NCBI GenBank assembly: GCA_022376925.1
Contig: JAIOJX010000006.1
Span: forward strand, 56,143,658 to 56,207,657
Direction: 5' to 3'
DNA: 64,000 nucleotides
DNA from: Tragulus kanchil
Lineage: Eukaryota > Chordata > Mammalia > Artiodactyla > Tragulidae
Positions 12,249-25,595 of the stretch are shown in pieces; the first letter of the stretch is position 1; each line of letters starts with the position of its first letter. Under the pieces are notes generated by a model that was not told the DNA's origin, did not search any database, and worked only from the letters and a program-made list of their open reading frames with translations. A program made the translations under genes and the position numbers.

Positions 12249-12716
12249 CTGGGGGAGAAACAGACAAAAATATAGAGATTAGATAGCTCTTAGTTCTGAA
12301 GTGTATGGGAAACTCTTTTGAGCAAGAAATGCTGTAAGACACAGAGCATGTAGAAATAGCACAAAATGGCTTGAAATTAATTGTGTTTTGCTGTGATACG
12401 CAGTATAAGCGATTGCTCAGCTTTTTTCCATAGAACATGCATATTAGGAAGATCTACTTTTCTGATATGAACATTCAGGTCCTCAAAGGTAGATCTCCAT
12501 GTGGTTAGCATGAATACAGTTCCCTCTTGATTTTGAGTGGGTTGGCCCCTTAGAGGCTCTTCACAGGACTATGTGCTTCTGTGCCATTTATTACATCTCC
12601 TTGTAGTTCTTCCTTCACTCCCACTACACTGATGCACAGAAGTTGCTCAATTAATTGGTTGAATGAGTGATACTATAGTTTGCCTTAAACTTAAAAAAAA
12701 TTTTATTTATTTATTT

Positions 12717-12719
<3 letters not shown>

Positions 12720-12747
<28 letters not shown>

Positions 12748-13071
12748 GCCTGTGCTGGGTTTTCATTGCTGTGTGGGCTTTCTTCTAGTTATAATAATTT
12801 GGGGCATGGCATCTCTGGTTGTGATGGACAGACTTCTCATTGCAGTGGCTTCTCTTGTTGTGAAGCATGGGCTCTAGGGCATATGGGCTTCAATAGTTGG
12901 GGCACATGGACTCAGTGGTTGCATTTTCCAGGTTCTAGAGCACAGACTCAGTAGTTGCGGTGCATTGGCTTAGTTGCTCCTTTGCATGTGGGATCTTCCT
13001 GGATCAGGGATTAGGCCTGTGTCTCCTGCATTGGCAGGCAGATTCTTTACCATTGAGTCACCAGAGAAATC
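12720..13071 (-). mobile_element. CHR-type SINE (tRNA-Glu derived)
   Basis: A 28-bp poly(T) start is followed by the reversed CHR body: ggcttctcttgttgtgaagc, gggctctaggg, ttagttgctcc, gtgggatcttcctgg, and a tRNA-like head ending gagtcaccagagaa. CHR SINEs are cetartiodactyl-specific. It sits in OVCH2 intron 1. Confidence 0.88.
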
Positions 13072-13314
13072 TTAGATTGTACTTCTGTTAGCATTGTTTT
13101 CTCTGCTTGACCCAGGAGATGTCTGTGATCATGATGCCTGCCACTGTCAAATATTGGAGTCAATTCTCTGTAACAGTGGAAAGCAGCAGGTTGTTTAATG
13201 ATAGTGGACTAGAAAGGAACTGTATCCTAATTCACACACCAGAATGGTGTTAGGGTAGAAGGGTTGCTAGGTAATGTGAGAAAAAACTCTTTACTTTTTA
13301 TGGAAAAAGTTTTA

Positions 13315-15638
13315 TTCTTGAAAAAATTGCATTTAGATACTCTCAATGTTTGTTCTGCTTTTTTTTTTTGTTCTACTTATTTTTGACTCTTCAGCTAAGA
13401 GATAGGCTAGATTAAGATGCTTACAACTGCAATGTTAATTTTTAGTTTGCCTAATTATGGGTGACATCAAATTTTTCAAATGCATTTACCAGTAATTGGT
13501 GTTTATTTTCCCATGGATTGCAGTTTTATATCCTTTGCTCATATTTCTTGTTGGTTGTTTATCCTTTTACATTTTTGTAATGGAAAACTTAAAATCTCTA
13601 TAAAAGTAGAGAGAACAGTACAATGAACCTCCATGTACCATCATTCTGTTGAGTAGTTCAGAGAAGATTCATCTTCCATCCCTACTGAGACGGACTATGA
13701 TTCCATCTCATAATCACCTCACTTCTTTACCTAGTTGAATTTTCTAATCCCTATTCTTCAGCCTGAAGATCGCCACAATTGAGAAGTCTTTCTTGATTTT
13801 CTCAAACTGTGTGAAGTGTCTCTTCTCTGTAATACCCTCTCCTCCCCCCCTTTTATCATTCTCACCACACTTTGTTGGGATAACAAATTCTTTGCCTGTC
13901 TCCCTCATTGTACTATAAACTATCTGATGGAAAAAATATGTTTTATACACCTCCGTGTTTCCAAGGTTTAGCACATTCCTTGCATTCAGCAGACGCTTAG
14001 AAAAGTTGGAAAAATGAACAAATTATTTTTCTTGAGAAGATATCCTTGAAAGCATTACAAATATAATACTGTCTTTTGATTCTGAATCCAAGGCAGGCAC
14101 AACATCAAATCAAAATCTTATTTTCTAGGTGTTTAAATTGATTGAGTCATAAATACCTTAGACAAAAAATTTAGTATTTCCTGAACTCATTGAAGCAAAG
14201 CTAGAAAATATGATGATTCCTGAGGTACAAATCTGACTATGAAGAAGCCTGCCAAGAACTGTCTGTACTTTATGCTACTTGGGGAAAAAAACCATCATTG
14301 ATATGCATCATATACTGCAGCTTAATATTTCCCAGCAACATAATTTTTTAAAAGATTACAAATATTTCTAAATTTATGCTGATTTCTCCAATTTGTTCTA
14401 TTAAAGGAGATGGGATTGTGGAATGTGTTCGAGTAAGTGAATAATTCCAATTTTCTTCTAGATTAGTTGTATTTTTTTTTTTCTTGAAAAATTGCATTTA
14501 GATACTCTCAATGTTTGTTCTGCTTTTTTTTTTTGTTCTACTTATTTTTGACTCTTCAGCTAAGAGATAGGCTAGATTAAGATGCTTACAACTGCAATGT
14601 TAATTTTTAGTTTGCCTAATTATGGGTGACATCAAATTTTTCAAATGCATTTACCAGTAATTGGTGTTTATTTTCCCATGGATTGCAGTTTTATATCCTT
14701 TGCTCATATTTCTTGTTGGTTGTTTATCCTTTTACATTTTTGTAATGGAAAACTTAAAATCTCTATAAAAGTAGAGAGAACAGTACAATGAACCTCCATG
14801 TACCATCATTCTGTTGAGTAGTTCAGAGAAGATTCATCTTCCATCCCTACTGAGACGGACTATGATTCCATCTCATAATCACCTCACTTCTTTACCTAGT
14901 TGAATTTTCTAATCCCTATTCTTCAGCCTGAAGATCGCCACAATTGAGAAGTCTTTCTTGATTTTCTCAAACTGTGTGAAGTGTCTCTTCTCTGTAATAC
15001 CCTTTCCTCCCCCCCTTTTATCATTCTCACCACACTTTGTTGGGATAACAAATTCTTTGCCTGTCTCCCTCATTGTACTATAAACTATCTGATGGAAAAA
15101 ATATGTTTTATACACCTCCGTGTTTCCAAGGTTTAGCACATTCCTTGCATTCAGCAGACGCTTAGAAAAGTTGGAAAAATGAACAAATTATTTTTCTTGA
15201 GAAGATATCCTTGAAAGCATTACAAATATAATACTGTCTTTTGATTCTGAATCCAAGGCAGGCACAACATCAAATCAAAATCTTATTTTCTAGGTGTTTA
15301 AATTGATTGAGTCATAAATACCTTAGACAAAAAATTTAGTATTTCCTGAACTCATTGAAGCAAAGCTAGAAAATATGATGATTCCTGAGGTACAAATCTG
15401 ACTATGAAGAAGCCTGCCAAGAACTGTCTGTACTTTATGCTACTTGGGGAAAAAAACCATCATTGATATGCATCATATACTGCAGCTTAATATTTCCCAG
15501 CAACATAATTTTTTAAAAGATTACAAATATTTCTAAATTTATGCTGATTTCTCCAATTTGTTCTATTAAAGGAGATGGGATTGTGGAATGTGTTCGAGTA
15601 AGTGAATAATTCCAATTTTCTTCTAGATTAGTTGTATT
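13315..15638. repeat. Tandem duplication D6, offset 1165 bp
   Basis: Left copy 13315-14472, right copy 14480-15638, with a T-run at the seam. Entirely within OVCH2 intron 1. One C/T difference in the ccctytcc tract (about 13839 against 15004). No repeat family recognised inside. Confidence 0.95.
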
Positions 15639-15829
15639 CCATAAATGTTCTATTCAGTTTAATGTGATCCTTGCAGGAGAGAAGTCCAAATTAATTAGAT
15701 GAAATCCAATTAGATCTCCAGAATATATTTGCTTCTCCTGTTCTCCCAAAGGAATATGGAGTGAAACCCACTGCCAGCTGACGTTATTTCTTCTGACAAA
15801 GGTAGCGATAGAGTTTGTTGAGCACTTAC

Positions 15830-15917
15830 CTTTGTGAAGAGAGAGAGTTGCAAATTTACTCTGTTTCAAACAGATTATTCCAAGCAGTAAAATGAGCTTC
15901 TTCTTGCTCAGATGCAT
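15830..15917 (-). CDS. OVCH2: OVCH2 coding exon 1 (signal peptide)
   Basis: 88 bp from the ATG at 15915-15917 to a CAAAG|GTAAGT donor (complement acttac at 15824-15829). It encodes 29 residues: MHLSKKK, then a hydrophobic LILLLGIICL core and a polar tail ending LSLHK. This is a secretory signal peptide. The start is chosen because it gives a compact n-region, fits the known OVCH2 start in length and the LILLLGI core, and the last base joins exon 2 in frame. An in-frame upstream ATG at 15990-15992 exists but would add 25 residues not expected in the family. Transcription start not determined. Confidence 0.88.
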
Positions 15918-16583
15918 TATGAAACTCAGAATTTTCCCCTGAAATTTTAGGGAGACTAGAGAGAACCAAAATAGAAAGCCTTGTGAGAGCAAGAATAAAC
16001 CAACATAAAAGAAAGTTATTCATTAACCAAGACATGAGGCATTCAACCATGTCCAAATGATGTTTTTCTTGCAAAGATATTTGCAAGGTGCCGACCATAC
16101 AAGCACAGTCTTGATCAAGGAATAGTACATGTCCCATTACACCCACATCCATTCTTTGCCTCCCTCAGAGTCTATCTGGCTAGTCAAGAGGTTGGTGACT
16201 AAGGCTCCCATTTACAAACATTATTTACTTCTTGGGGCGGTTTACCACTTTCAAAGTTTTCCCCTTTTGCAATGATAGACTTTCCTATATGCTTGCAAAT
16301 AACCTACCAGAATATGCTGAAACATTTGTTTTTCTCTTTTTTCCAAATGGAAATGGAAATATATGTTAGAAGAAAATGTAAGTGTATGTTATAGGAAAGA
16401 TAATTTGGTAGCACAATCAGGAAGTCAATTTAGGATACTTTCCATTGAGGTATTTGTGAACTACATTCTTGCACCATTTCTGTGTTTGTGGACAGAAAAA
16501 ATTAAATCACCTTCAAAAAGAAGGACACTTAAACATCAGTTGAAGATTTATCCACAAACAGCATGAAAATAATATTTTCAAAA
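15918..16583. other. OVCH2 5' flank, no clear promoter seen
   Basis: Single-copy AT-rich sequence upstream of the OVCH2 start codon. It should hold the 5'UTR and promoter, but no CpG island or convincing TATA element at a fixed distance can be named from the sequence. Confidence 0.4.
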
Positions 16584-18885
16584 TGCTGAGGAAAATAACT
16601 ATCAACCTAGAATTTTATGCTCAACTAAATGATCATTTAAGAATGAGTGAAATAAATATACTTTCAGGAAAACAAACAAACAAAAGGATTTAATGTCAAC
16701 AACTATTGCTAAGAGAGCCACTAATTGAAGAAAGTACATCAGAAGAAATCATGTCCAGAAGGAAGGAGAGGGATGTGAGAGGCCATGATAAATAATAATA
16801 ATAGAAAAAAGGTAGTGGTAAAATATAATCAAGCATAAAGTAGCAATAGTAATGACTAATTTGAAATTATATGGTGAGGTTTTCTGGTTGTACATCCACC
16901 CTTTTTTTCTTGTTAATCAGAACCCTGACTTTTGTTGGGTTCTTCAAAATATCCAATTTAAAAACAAAACAGGTTATGTTTTCCAGCTTCCCTTTATATG
17001 AGCTGTTACTCAGCCCTGATTGTTGATTTAGGGTCCATGGGATACTCTAAAAAAACAAGGCTAGATGGACTCAGTTGACATAAATCTTTTGGCTCTGGAC
17101 TTTTCCCCTTCCTCCTTCCTGGAAAATGAACAAAATGGTTAAAGCTGGAGCAGTCAACTGAGTGACAAGATAGAAGTCTACAGATTGTGGAACTGCTGTT
17201 TCAACTTTCTTATTATGCGCAAAAATATAAACTGTACTATAAGTCACTGCTGTTAATTTTAGTTTGCCTAACTATTGGTGACATCAAGTATTTCAGATGT
17301 ATTTAATGGTAATTAGTATTCAATTTTCCAAGAATTGCAGTTTTGTATCACTTGCTCATATTTCTACTTGGCTGTTTATGCTTTTAACTTTTTGTGGTAG
17401 TAAACTTAAAATCTCTTTAAAAGAAGAGAGAATAGTTTATTAAACCTCCATGTACCTACTGCTATTCTTCAACAACAACTCACATTTGGCCCATTTTATT
17501 TCTTTTACAACTGACAACTAGAGTTTTCTCATGACTCTATAATCGTTCATATATTATTATTATTTTTTTTTATTTTCTAAAATCTTTACAGAGTTTTATT
17601 GTTCACAGACATGTATGTTCCCAGATCAGTCATATGCATATCTGGCACTATTCCCTCCCAGCACCGACCCACCCTTCCAGGCTAAACCCTTGATTCCTAT
17701 TGACAATCAACTAAATGAATTTAAAATTATACAATGCTGAGGAAAATAACTATCAACCTAGAATTTTATGCTCAACTAAATGATCATTTAAGAATGAGTG
17801 AAATAAATATACTTTCAGGAAAACAAACAAACAAAAGGATTTAATGTCAACAACTATTGCTAAGAGAGCCACTAATTGAAGAAAGTACATCAGAAGAAAT
17901 CATGTCCAGAAGGAAGGAGAGGGATGTGAGAGGCCATGATAAATAATAATAATAGAAAAAAGGTAGTGGTAAAATATAATCAAGCATAAAGTAGCAATAG
18001 TAATGACTAATTTGAAATTATATGGTGAGGTTTTCTGGTTGTACATCCACCCTTTTTTTCTTGTTAATCAGAACCCTGACTTTTGTTGGGTTCTTCAAAA
18101 TATCCAATTTAAAAACAAAACAGGTTATGTTTTCCAGCTTCCCTTTATATGAGCTGTTACTCAGCCCTGATTGTTGATTTAGGGTCCATGGGATACTCTA
18201 AAAAAACAAGGCTAGATGGACTCAGTTGACATAAATCTTTTGGCTCTGGACTTTTCCCCTTCCTCCTTCCTGGAAAATGAACAAAATGGTTAAAGCTGGA
18301 GCAGTCAACTGAGTGACAAGATAGAAGTCTACAGATTGTGGAACTGCTGTTTCAACTTTCTTATTATGCGCAAAAATATAAACTGTACTATAAGTCACTG
18401 CTGTTAATTTTAGTTTGCCTAACTATTGGTGACATCAAGTATTTCAGATGTATTTAATGGTAATTAGTATTCAATTTTCCAAGAATTGCAGTTTTGTATC
18501 ACTTGCTCATATTTCTACTTGGCTGTTTATGCTTTTAACTTTTTGTGGTAGTAAACTTAAAATCTCTTTAAAAGAAGAGAGAATAGTTTATTAAACCTCC
18601 ATGTACCTACTGCTATTCTTCAACAACAACTCACATTTGGCCCATTTTATTTCTTTTACAACTGACAACTAGAGTTTTCTCATGACTCTATAATCGTTCA
18701 TATATTATTATTATTTTTTTTTATTTTCTAAAATCTTTACAGAGTTTTATTGTTCACAGACATGTATGTTCCCAGATCAGTCATATGCATATCCCTGGCA
18801 CTATTCCCTCTCCCAGCACCGCCCATCCCACCCTTCCAGGTCATCGCACAGAGCCCTTGCAGGATCTCCTATTGACAATAGCTAT
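16584..18885. repeat. Tandem duplication D7, offset 1151 bp
   Basis: Left copy 16584-17734, right copy 17735-18885. Its distal 100 bp (about 17640-17734 against 18790-18885) show many small deletions and substitutions in the left copy, while the preceding kilobase is virtually identical. That decay towards one end is typical of a low-quality sequence end. Confidence 0.95.
17555..17706 (-). mobile_element. L1 3' end, degraded partial copy at the D7 seam
   Basis: The same poly(T) and 3'UTR start as the L1 beginning near 18711, continuing into the degraded end of the D7 left copy. Not an independent insertion. Confidence 0.8.
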
Positions 18886-19693
18886 CTTTTTCACATATGA
18901 TAGTATAGGTTTCCATGTTACCCCCTCTATGCCTCCCACTTACTGTTCATACCCCACAATGTCCATATGTCTGTTCTCTATGTCTGTTTTTCCAATGCTT
19001 CACTGCATGTGTTACCATTACCCTCTTACTAGATTCCATATATATGTGTTACTATACAGTACTTGTCTTTCTCTTTTTGACTTACTTCACTTTGTATAAT
19101 AGGTTCTAAATTCATCCACCTCATTAGGGCTGATTCTTCTGCATTTCTTCTCTCTATATATGTACCAGAGTTTTTTTTTATCCATTCATTTGTTGTGGAC
19201 ATCTTGGTTGCTTCCATGTTCTAGCTATTGTATAGAGAGTTGCAATGAACACTGGGGTACAGGTGCTTCTTTCAGTTTTGATTTTATCAGGGTATAAGCC
19301 CAATAGTGGGATTTCTGGGTCATATGGTGCTTTTATTTTTAGTTTTTTAAGGAATCTCCATACTGTCTTCCATAGTGACTATATCAATTTACATTCCCAT
19401 CAGCAATGCAGGAGTGTTCCCCTTTCTCTGCACCCTCTCCAGCATTTATTGTCTGTAGATTTCTTGATGATGGCCATTCTGGCAGGTGTGAGATGATATC
19501 TCATTGTAGTTTTGACTTGCATTTCTCTAATAATAAGTGAGGATGAGCATTGTTTCATGTGCTTTTTGGCCATCTGTACGTCCTATTTGGTGAGGTGCCT
19601 CTTCAGATCTTTTTCCAATTTTTTGATTGGGTTGTTCATTTTTCTGGTGCTGAGTTGTCTGAGTTGCTTAGAGATTTCGAAGATACAATCTTT
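18711..19693 (-). mobile_element. L1 3'UTR and ORF2 end
   Basis: Minus-strand L1: poly(T), cagagttttattgttcac, a C-rich block, then ORF2 C-terminal sequence with frameshifts. It is flanked by ttcatatatt-like sequence on both sides, a possible target-site duplication. It appears to have entered the poly(A) end of the older L1 that starts at about 19694. Confidence 0.85.
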
Positions 19694-21067
19694 CATATAT
19701 TTTTGAAGTATAGTTGACTCACAATATTATATTAGTTTCAGATGTACAACATAGTGATTCAAAATTTTTATAGATTATACTCCATTCAAAGTTATAAAAT
19801 CTCTTGTGCTGCAAAATATATCCTTCTACTTTATTCTATACATAGTAGTTGAACCTCTAAATTCCTATCATGCCCCTCTTATTTTCCATTTTCCACTCAT
19901 AACCACTGGCTTATTCTTAATATCTATGGGTGTTTCTGTTTTGTTATATTCATTTGTTTCATTAGGATCTCCTATTGACAATAGCTATCTTTTTCACATA
20001 TGATAGTATAGGTTTCCATGTTACCCCCTCTATGCCTCCCACTTACTGTTCATACCCCACAATGTCCATATGTCTGTTCTCTATGTCTGTTTTTCCAATG
20101 CTTCACTGCATGTGTTACCATTACCCTCTTACTAGATTCCATATATATGTGTTACTATACAGTACTTGTCTTTCTCTTTTTGACTTACTTCACTTTGTAT
20201 AATAGGTTCTAAATTCATCCACCTCATTAGGGCTGATTCTTCTGCATTTCTTCTCTCTATATATGTACCAGAGTTTTTTTTTATCCATTCATTTGTTGTG
20301 GACATCTTGGTTGCTTCCATGTTCTAGCTATTGTATAGAGAGTTGCAATGAACACTGGGGTACAGGTGCTTCTTTCAGTTTTGATTTTATCAGGGTATAA
20401 GCCCAATAGTGGGATTTCTGGGTCATATGGTGCTTTTATTTTTAGTTTTTTAAGGAATCTCCATACTGTCTTCCATAGTGACTATATCAATTTACATTCC
20501 CATCAGCAATGCAGGAGTGTTCCCCTTTCTCTGCACCCTCTCCAGCATTTATTGTCTGTAGATTTCTTGATGATGGCCATTCTGGCAGGTGTGAGATGAT
20601 ATCTCATTGTAGTTTTGACTTGCATTTCTCTAATAATAAGTGAGGATGAGCATTGTTTCATGTGCTTTTTGGCCATCTGTACGTCCTATTTGGTGAGGTG
20701 CCTCTTCAGATCTTTTTCCAATTTTTTGATTGGGTTGTTCATTTTTCTGGTGCTGAGTTGTCTGAGTTGCTTAGAGATTTCGAAGATACAATCTTTCATA
20801 TATTTTTGAAGTATAGTTGACTCACAATATTATATTAGTTTCAGATGTACAACATAGTGATTCAAAATTTTTATAGATTATACTCCATTCAAAGTTATAA
20901 AATCTCTTGTGCTGCAAAATATATCCTTCTACTTTATTCTATACATAGTAGTTGAACCTCTAAATTCCCTATCATGCCCCTCTTATTTTCCATTTTCCAC
21001 TCATAACCACTGGCTTATTCTTAATATCTATGGGTGTTTCTGTTTTGTTATATTCATTTGTTTCATT
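18861..21067. repeat. Tandem duplication D8, offset 1103 bp
   Basis: Left copy 18861-19963, right copy 19964-21067. The seam reads catttgtttcatt|aggatctcc. One C-run indel (attcctatc against attccctatc). It covers the young L1 and the start of the older L1. Confidence 0.95.
19964..20796 (-). mobile_element. L1 ORF2 end, second copy inside D8
   Basis: Repeats 18861-19693 of the minus-strand L1 without its poly(A) end. Redundant with that element. Confidence 0.85.
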
Positions 21068-23234
21068 ATTTAGATTCCACGTGTGATAACATGGAGTATT
21101 TGTCTTCCTCTGTCTGACTTATTTCACTAAGCACAATATCCTCTAAGTTAATTCATACTGTTGCAAGTGGAAAATATTATTTTTTATGGTTGAGTAATAT
21201 TTCATGGTATATAAATATATGTATGTGTGTATATATGTATATATATATATGTCTTTATCCATTCAACTATTGATGGGCACTTAGATTGCTTCCATATTTT
21301 GGTTATTGTAAATAACACTGGCATGAATTCTGGGGTTCTGTATCTTTTTGAATTAACATTTCATTTTCTTTCAGTATATACCTAGGAGTAGAATTGCTAG
21401 ATCACAGGGTAGTTCTTTTTTAGATTTCATGGAAACATTCCCACCAACAGTGTATCAAGTTTTACTTTTCTCCACATGCTTGCCACAATTTGTTATTTGT
21501 GGTCTTTTTTTTATTATATCCACTCTGACAGATGTGAAGTGATATCTCATTGAGGTTTTGATTTGCATTTCTCTGATAAGTAGCAATGTTGAGCATCTTT
21601 TCATGTGCCTGTAGGCAATCTGTATACCTTTGGGAAAATGTCTGTCTATGTTGAACTGTATGAGCTGTTTATATATTTTGGATATCAACCCCTTATCAGT
21701 CATATATTTTCTCCCATTAGGTAGGTTGTCTTTTCATTTTGTTAATGTTGTGCAAAATATTTTCAGTTTGCTTAGTCCTCTTTATTTTGACTTTTTCCTT
21801 TGCCTTAGGAGATCAATCCCCCCAAAAATATTTCTATAATTTCTGTCAAAGACTGTTTTATGTTTTCTTCTATTAGTTTTATGGTTTTTTGGATCTTTAG
21901 TCTATTTGAGTTTATTTTTGAATACAATGTAAGAGAAAGTTTTAATTCTTTTGCGTGTAGCTCTCCAGTTTTTCCAGCATCATTTATTGAAGAGACTGTA
22001 CCTTTCTCATTGTATAGTTTTGTATCCTTTGTTATATATTAATTGACCATAAGTGAGTAGATTTACTAATGAGTTCTTTATTCTGTACATAGTAGTTGAA
22101 CCTCTAAATTCCTATCATGCCCCTCTAGTTTTCCATTTTCCACTCATAACCACTGGCTTATTCTTAATATCTATGGGTGTTTCTGTTTTGTTATATTCAT
22201 TTGTTTCATTATTTAGATTCCACGTTATAACATGGAGTATTTGCCCCTTTCCTTTTTTTCCTTGTCTGACTTATTTCACTAAGCACAATATCCTCTAAGT
22301 TAATTCATACTGTTGCAAGTGGAAAATATTATTTTTTATGGTTGAGTAATATTTCATGGTATATAAATATATGTATGTGTGTATATATGTATATATATAT
22401 ATGTCTTTATCCATTCAACTATTGATGGGCACTTAGATTGCTTCCATATTTTGGTTATTGTAAATAACACTGGCATGAATTCTGGGGTTCTGTATCTTTT
22501 TGAATTAACATTTCATTTTCTTTCAGTATATACCTAGGAGTAGAATTGCTAGATCACAGGGTAGTTCTTTTTTAGATTTCATGGAAACATTCCCACCAAC
22601 AGTGTATCAAGTTTTACTTTTCTCCACATGCTTGCCACAATTTGTTATTTGTGGTCTTTTTTTTATTATATCCACTCTGACAGATGTGAAGTGATATCTC
22701 ATTGAGGTTTTGATTTGCATTTCTCTGATAAGTAGCAATGTTGAGCATCTTTTCATGTGCCTGTAGGCAATCTGTATACCTTTGGGAAAATGTCTGTCTA
22801 TGTTGAACTGTATGAGCTGTTTATATATTTTGGATATCAACCCCTTATCAGTCATATATTTTCTCCCATTAGGTAGGTTGTCTTTTCATTTTGTTAATGT
22901 TGTGCAAAATATTTTCAGTTTGCTTAGTCCTCTTTATTTTGACTTTTTCCTTTGCCTTAGGAGATCAATCCCCCCAAAAATATTTCTATAATTTCTGTCA
23001 AAGACTGTTTTATGTTTTCTTCTATTAGTTTTATGGTTTTTTGGATCTTTAGTCTATTTGAGTTTATTTTTGAATACAATGTAAGAGAAAGTTTTAATTC
23101 TTTTGCGTGTAGCTCTCCAGTTTTTCCAGCATCATTTATTGAAGAGACTGTACCTTTCTCATTGTATAGTTTTGTATCCTTTGTTATATATTAATTGACC
23201 ATAAGTGAGTAGATTTACTAATGAGTTCTTTATT
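20936..23234. repeat. Tandem duplication D9, offset 1144-1152 bp
   Basis: Left copy ends at about 22080, right copy 22081-23234. The first 200 bp of the right copy (22081-22270) carry several indels relative to the left, including extra bases at ttgcccctttcctttttttcc; the rest is virtually identical. Confidence 0.95.
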
Positions 23235-25020
23235 CTGTGCTATCAATCTATGTGTCTGTTTTTGTGCTAGTATCATACTGTTTTTTTTATACTGTTTCGA
23301 TGACTGTAAATTTATAGTACAGTTTGAAGTCAAGGAGCATTGATATCGCCAGGTCTGTTCTTTCTCAAGATTGGTTTCTCTGTTTGAGGTCTTTTTATTC
23401 CATACAAATTTCAGAACTATTTGTCCTAGTTGTGTGAAAAATGCCACTGGCATTTTTATAGGGATTGAATTCAATCTGTACATTGTCATGGGTACTGTGA
23501 TCATTTTAATAATATTAATTCTTCCAGTCCATGAACATGGTACATCTTCTGTCTGTTTGTTTTATCTTCATTTTCTTTGTCAGTGTATTATGGTTTTCAG
23601 AATACAGGTCTTTAAACTCCTTAGTTAGATTTATTCCAGGTTATTTTATTCTTTTTGATGCAATAATAAATGGGATTGTTTTCTTAATTTCTCCAGTAGT
23701 TCATAGTTAGCATATAGAAATGCAATAATTTTCTGTATATTAATTTTGTATCATGCAGCTTTATCAAATTCATTGATAAGTTCTAGTAGCATTGTGGTGT
23801 GTCTTTAGCATTTTTTGTCTACAATCTTATTTTGAAACAAATCACAGGAACTATTTTATTTCACATAAAATCAATTCAATACACTTCTCTTACATTTAAG
23901 GACACAAAACATAACCATGATAGCAAATCTGTATTTTGAAACAAATCAGATATTTTTTCTCCCATTAGGTAGGTTGTCTTTTCATTTTGTTAATGTTGTG
24001 CAAAATATTTTCAGTTTGCTTAGTCCTCTTTATTTTGACTTTTCCTTTGCCTTAGGAGATCAATCCCCCCAAAAATATTTCTATAATTTCTGTCAAAGAC
24101 TGTTTTATGTTTTCTTCTATTAGTTTTATGGTTTTTTGGATCTTTAGTCTATTTGAGTTTATTTTTGAATACAATGTAAGAGAAAGTTTTAATTCTTTTG
24201 CGTGTAGCTCTCCAGTTTTTCCAGCATCATTTATTGAAGAGACTGTACCTTTCTCATTGTATAGTTTTGTATCCTTTGTTATATATTAATTGACCATAAG
24301 TGAGTAGATTTACTAATGAGTTCTTTATTCTGTGCTATCAATCTATGTGTCTGTTTTTGTGCTAGTATCATACTGTTTTTTTTTATACTGTTTCGATGAC
24401 TGTAAATTTATAGTACAGTTTGAAGTCAAGGAGCATTGATATCGCCAGGTCTGTTCTTTCTCAAGATTGGTTTCTCTGTTTGAGGTCTTTTTATTCCATA
24501 CAAATTTCAGAACTATTTGTCCTAGTTGTGTGAAAAATGCCACTGGCATTTTTATAGGGATTGAATTCAATCTGTACATTGTCATGGGTACTGTGATCAT
24601 TTTAATAATATTAATTCTTCCAGTCCATGAACATGGTACATCTTCTGTCTGTTTGTTTTATCTTCATTTTCTTTGTCAGTGTATTATGGTTTTCAGAATA
24701 CAGGTCTTTAAACTCCTTAGTTAGATTTATTCCAGGTTATTTTATTCTTTTTGATGCAATAATAAATGGGATTGTTTTCTTAATTTCTCCAGTAGTTCAT
24801 AGTTAGCATATAGAAATGCAATAATTTTCTGTATATTAATTTTGTATCATGCAGCTTTATCAAATTCATTGATAAGTTCTAGTAGCATTGTGGTGTGTCT
24901 TTAGCATTTTTTGTCTACAATCTTATTTTGAAACAAATCACAGGAACTATTTTATTTCACATAAAATCAATTCAATACACTTCTCTTACATTTAAGGACA
25001 CAAAAACATAACCATGATAG
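22854..25020. repeat. Tandem duplication D10, offset 1095 bp
   Basis: Left copy about 22854-23921, right copy about 23949-25020, with about 27 bp of filler (23922-23948) that partly echoes local sequence. It lies inside the older L1 and its flank. Confidence 0.95.
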
Positions 25021-25024
25021 CATT

Positions 25025-25244
25025 GATGGTAGTGGTTTAGTTGTTCTGTTTTGTCCAACTCTTTCTGACTCCATGGACTGTAGTCCACCAGACTCCTCTC
25101 TTCATGAATTTTCCAGTCAAGAATGCTGGAGTGAGTTTCCATTTCTTCCTCCTGGGGATCTTTCTGAAACAAGGATCAAACCTGCTTCTCCTGTCTCTTG
25201 CAATGGTAGGCAGACTCTATACCACTGAGTCGCCTGGTAAGCCA
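25025..25244 (-). mobile_element. Bov-tA SINE
   Basis: Reversed Bov-tA body: ctccatggactgtagtcc, ccagactcctc, agaatgctggagtg, gggatctttc, and a tRNA-like head ending gagtcgcctggtaagcc. An 8-bp target-site duplication atagcatt lies at 25017-25024 and 25245-25252. Bov-tA is ruminant-specific, a main basis for the organism call. Confidence 0.9.
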
Positions 25245-25302
25245 ATAGCATTAGTAAGTCAAAAACTGATAATTCTTTAATATCAAATATTTAGTGTTTG
25301 AC

Positions 25303-25595
25303 GGACTCACCTGGTGGTCCTGTGGCTAAGAATGTGATTACCAATGCAAGGGACATGGGTTTGATCCATGGTCTGGGAAGATGCCTTTGTTGTGGAGCAA
25401 CTAAGTCCATGTGCCGTAACTGTTGAGCCCACACACTCTAGAGCTCATACTCTGCAACAAGGGAAACCAATGCAATAAGAAGCCCAGGCACCACAATAAA
25501 AAGTGATCTCTGTTGGCTGCAACTATGGAAAGCCTAAGCACAGCAATGAAGGCCCAGTGCAGCAATAAATAAATAAATAAATAAATAAATAAATA
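25303..25595 (+). mobile_element. CHR-type SINE with (AAAT)n tail
   Basis: A tRNA-like head (cctggtggtcctgtggctaag ... ggtttgatccatgg, a decayed B box) is followed by gagcaactaagtccatgtg and related CHR blocks, ending in an (aaat) tail at 25565-25594. Flanking aaatattt on both sides may be the target-site duplication. Confidence 0.85.

Larger units (their letters stand above)
19694..24920 (-). mobile_element. Older L1, 3'UTR to reverse-transcriptase region
   Basis: Begins ttttgaagtatagttgactcac, the reversed 3' end of an older mammalian L1. It continues through decayed ORF2 blocks such as gtatatacctaggagtagaattgctag and atctcattgaggttttgatttgcatttctctgat to about 24.9 kb. It is expanded by duplications D8-D10, and 19964-20796 belongs to the younger L1. 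Many stops, clearly inactive. AT-rich (ta/tg)n tracts at about 21210-21250 and 22365-22402. Confidence 0.8.
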
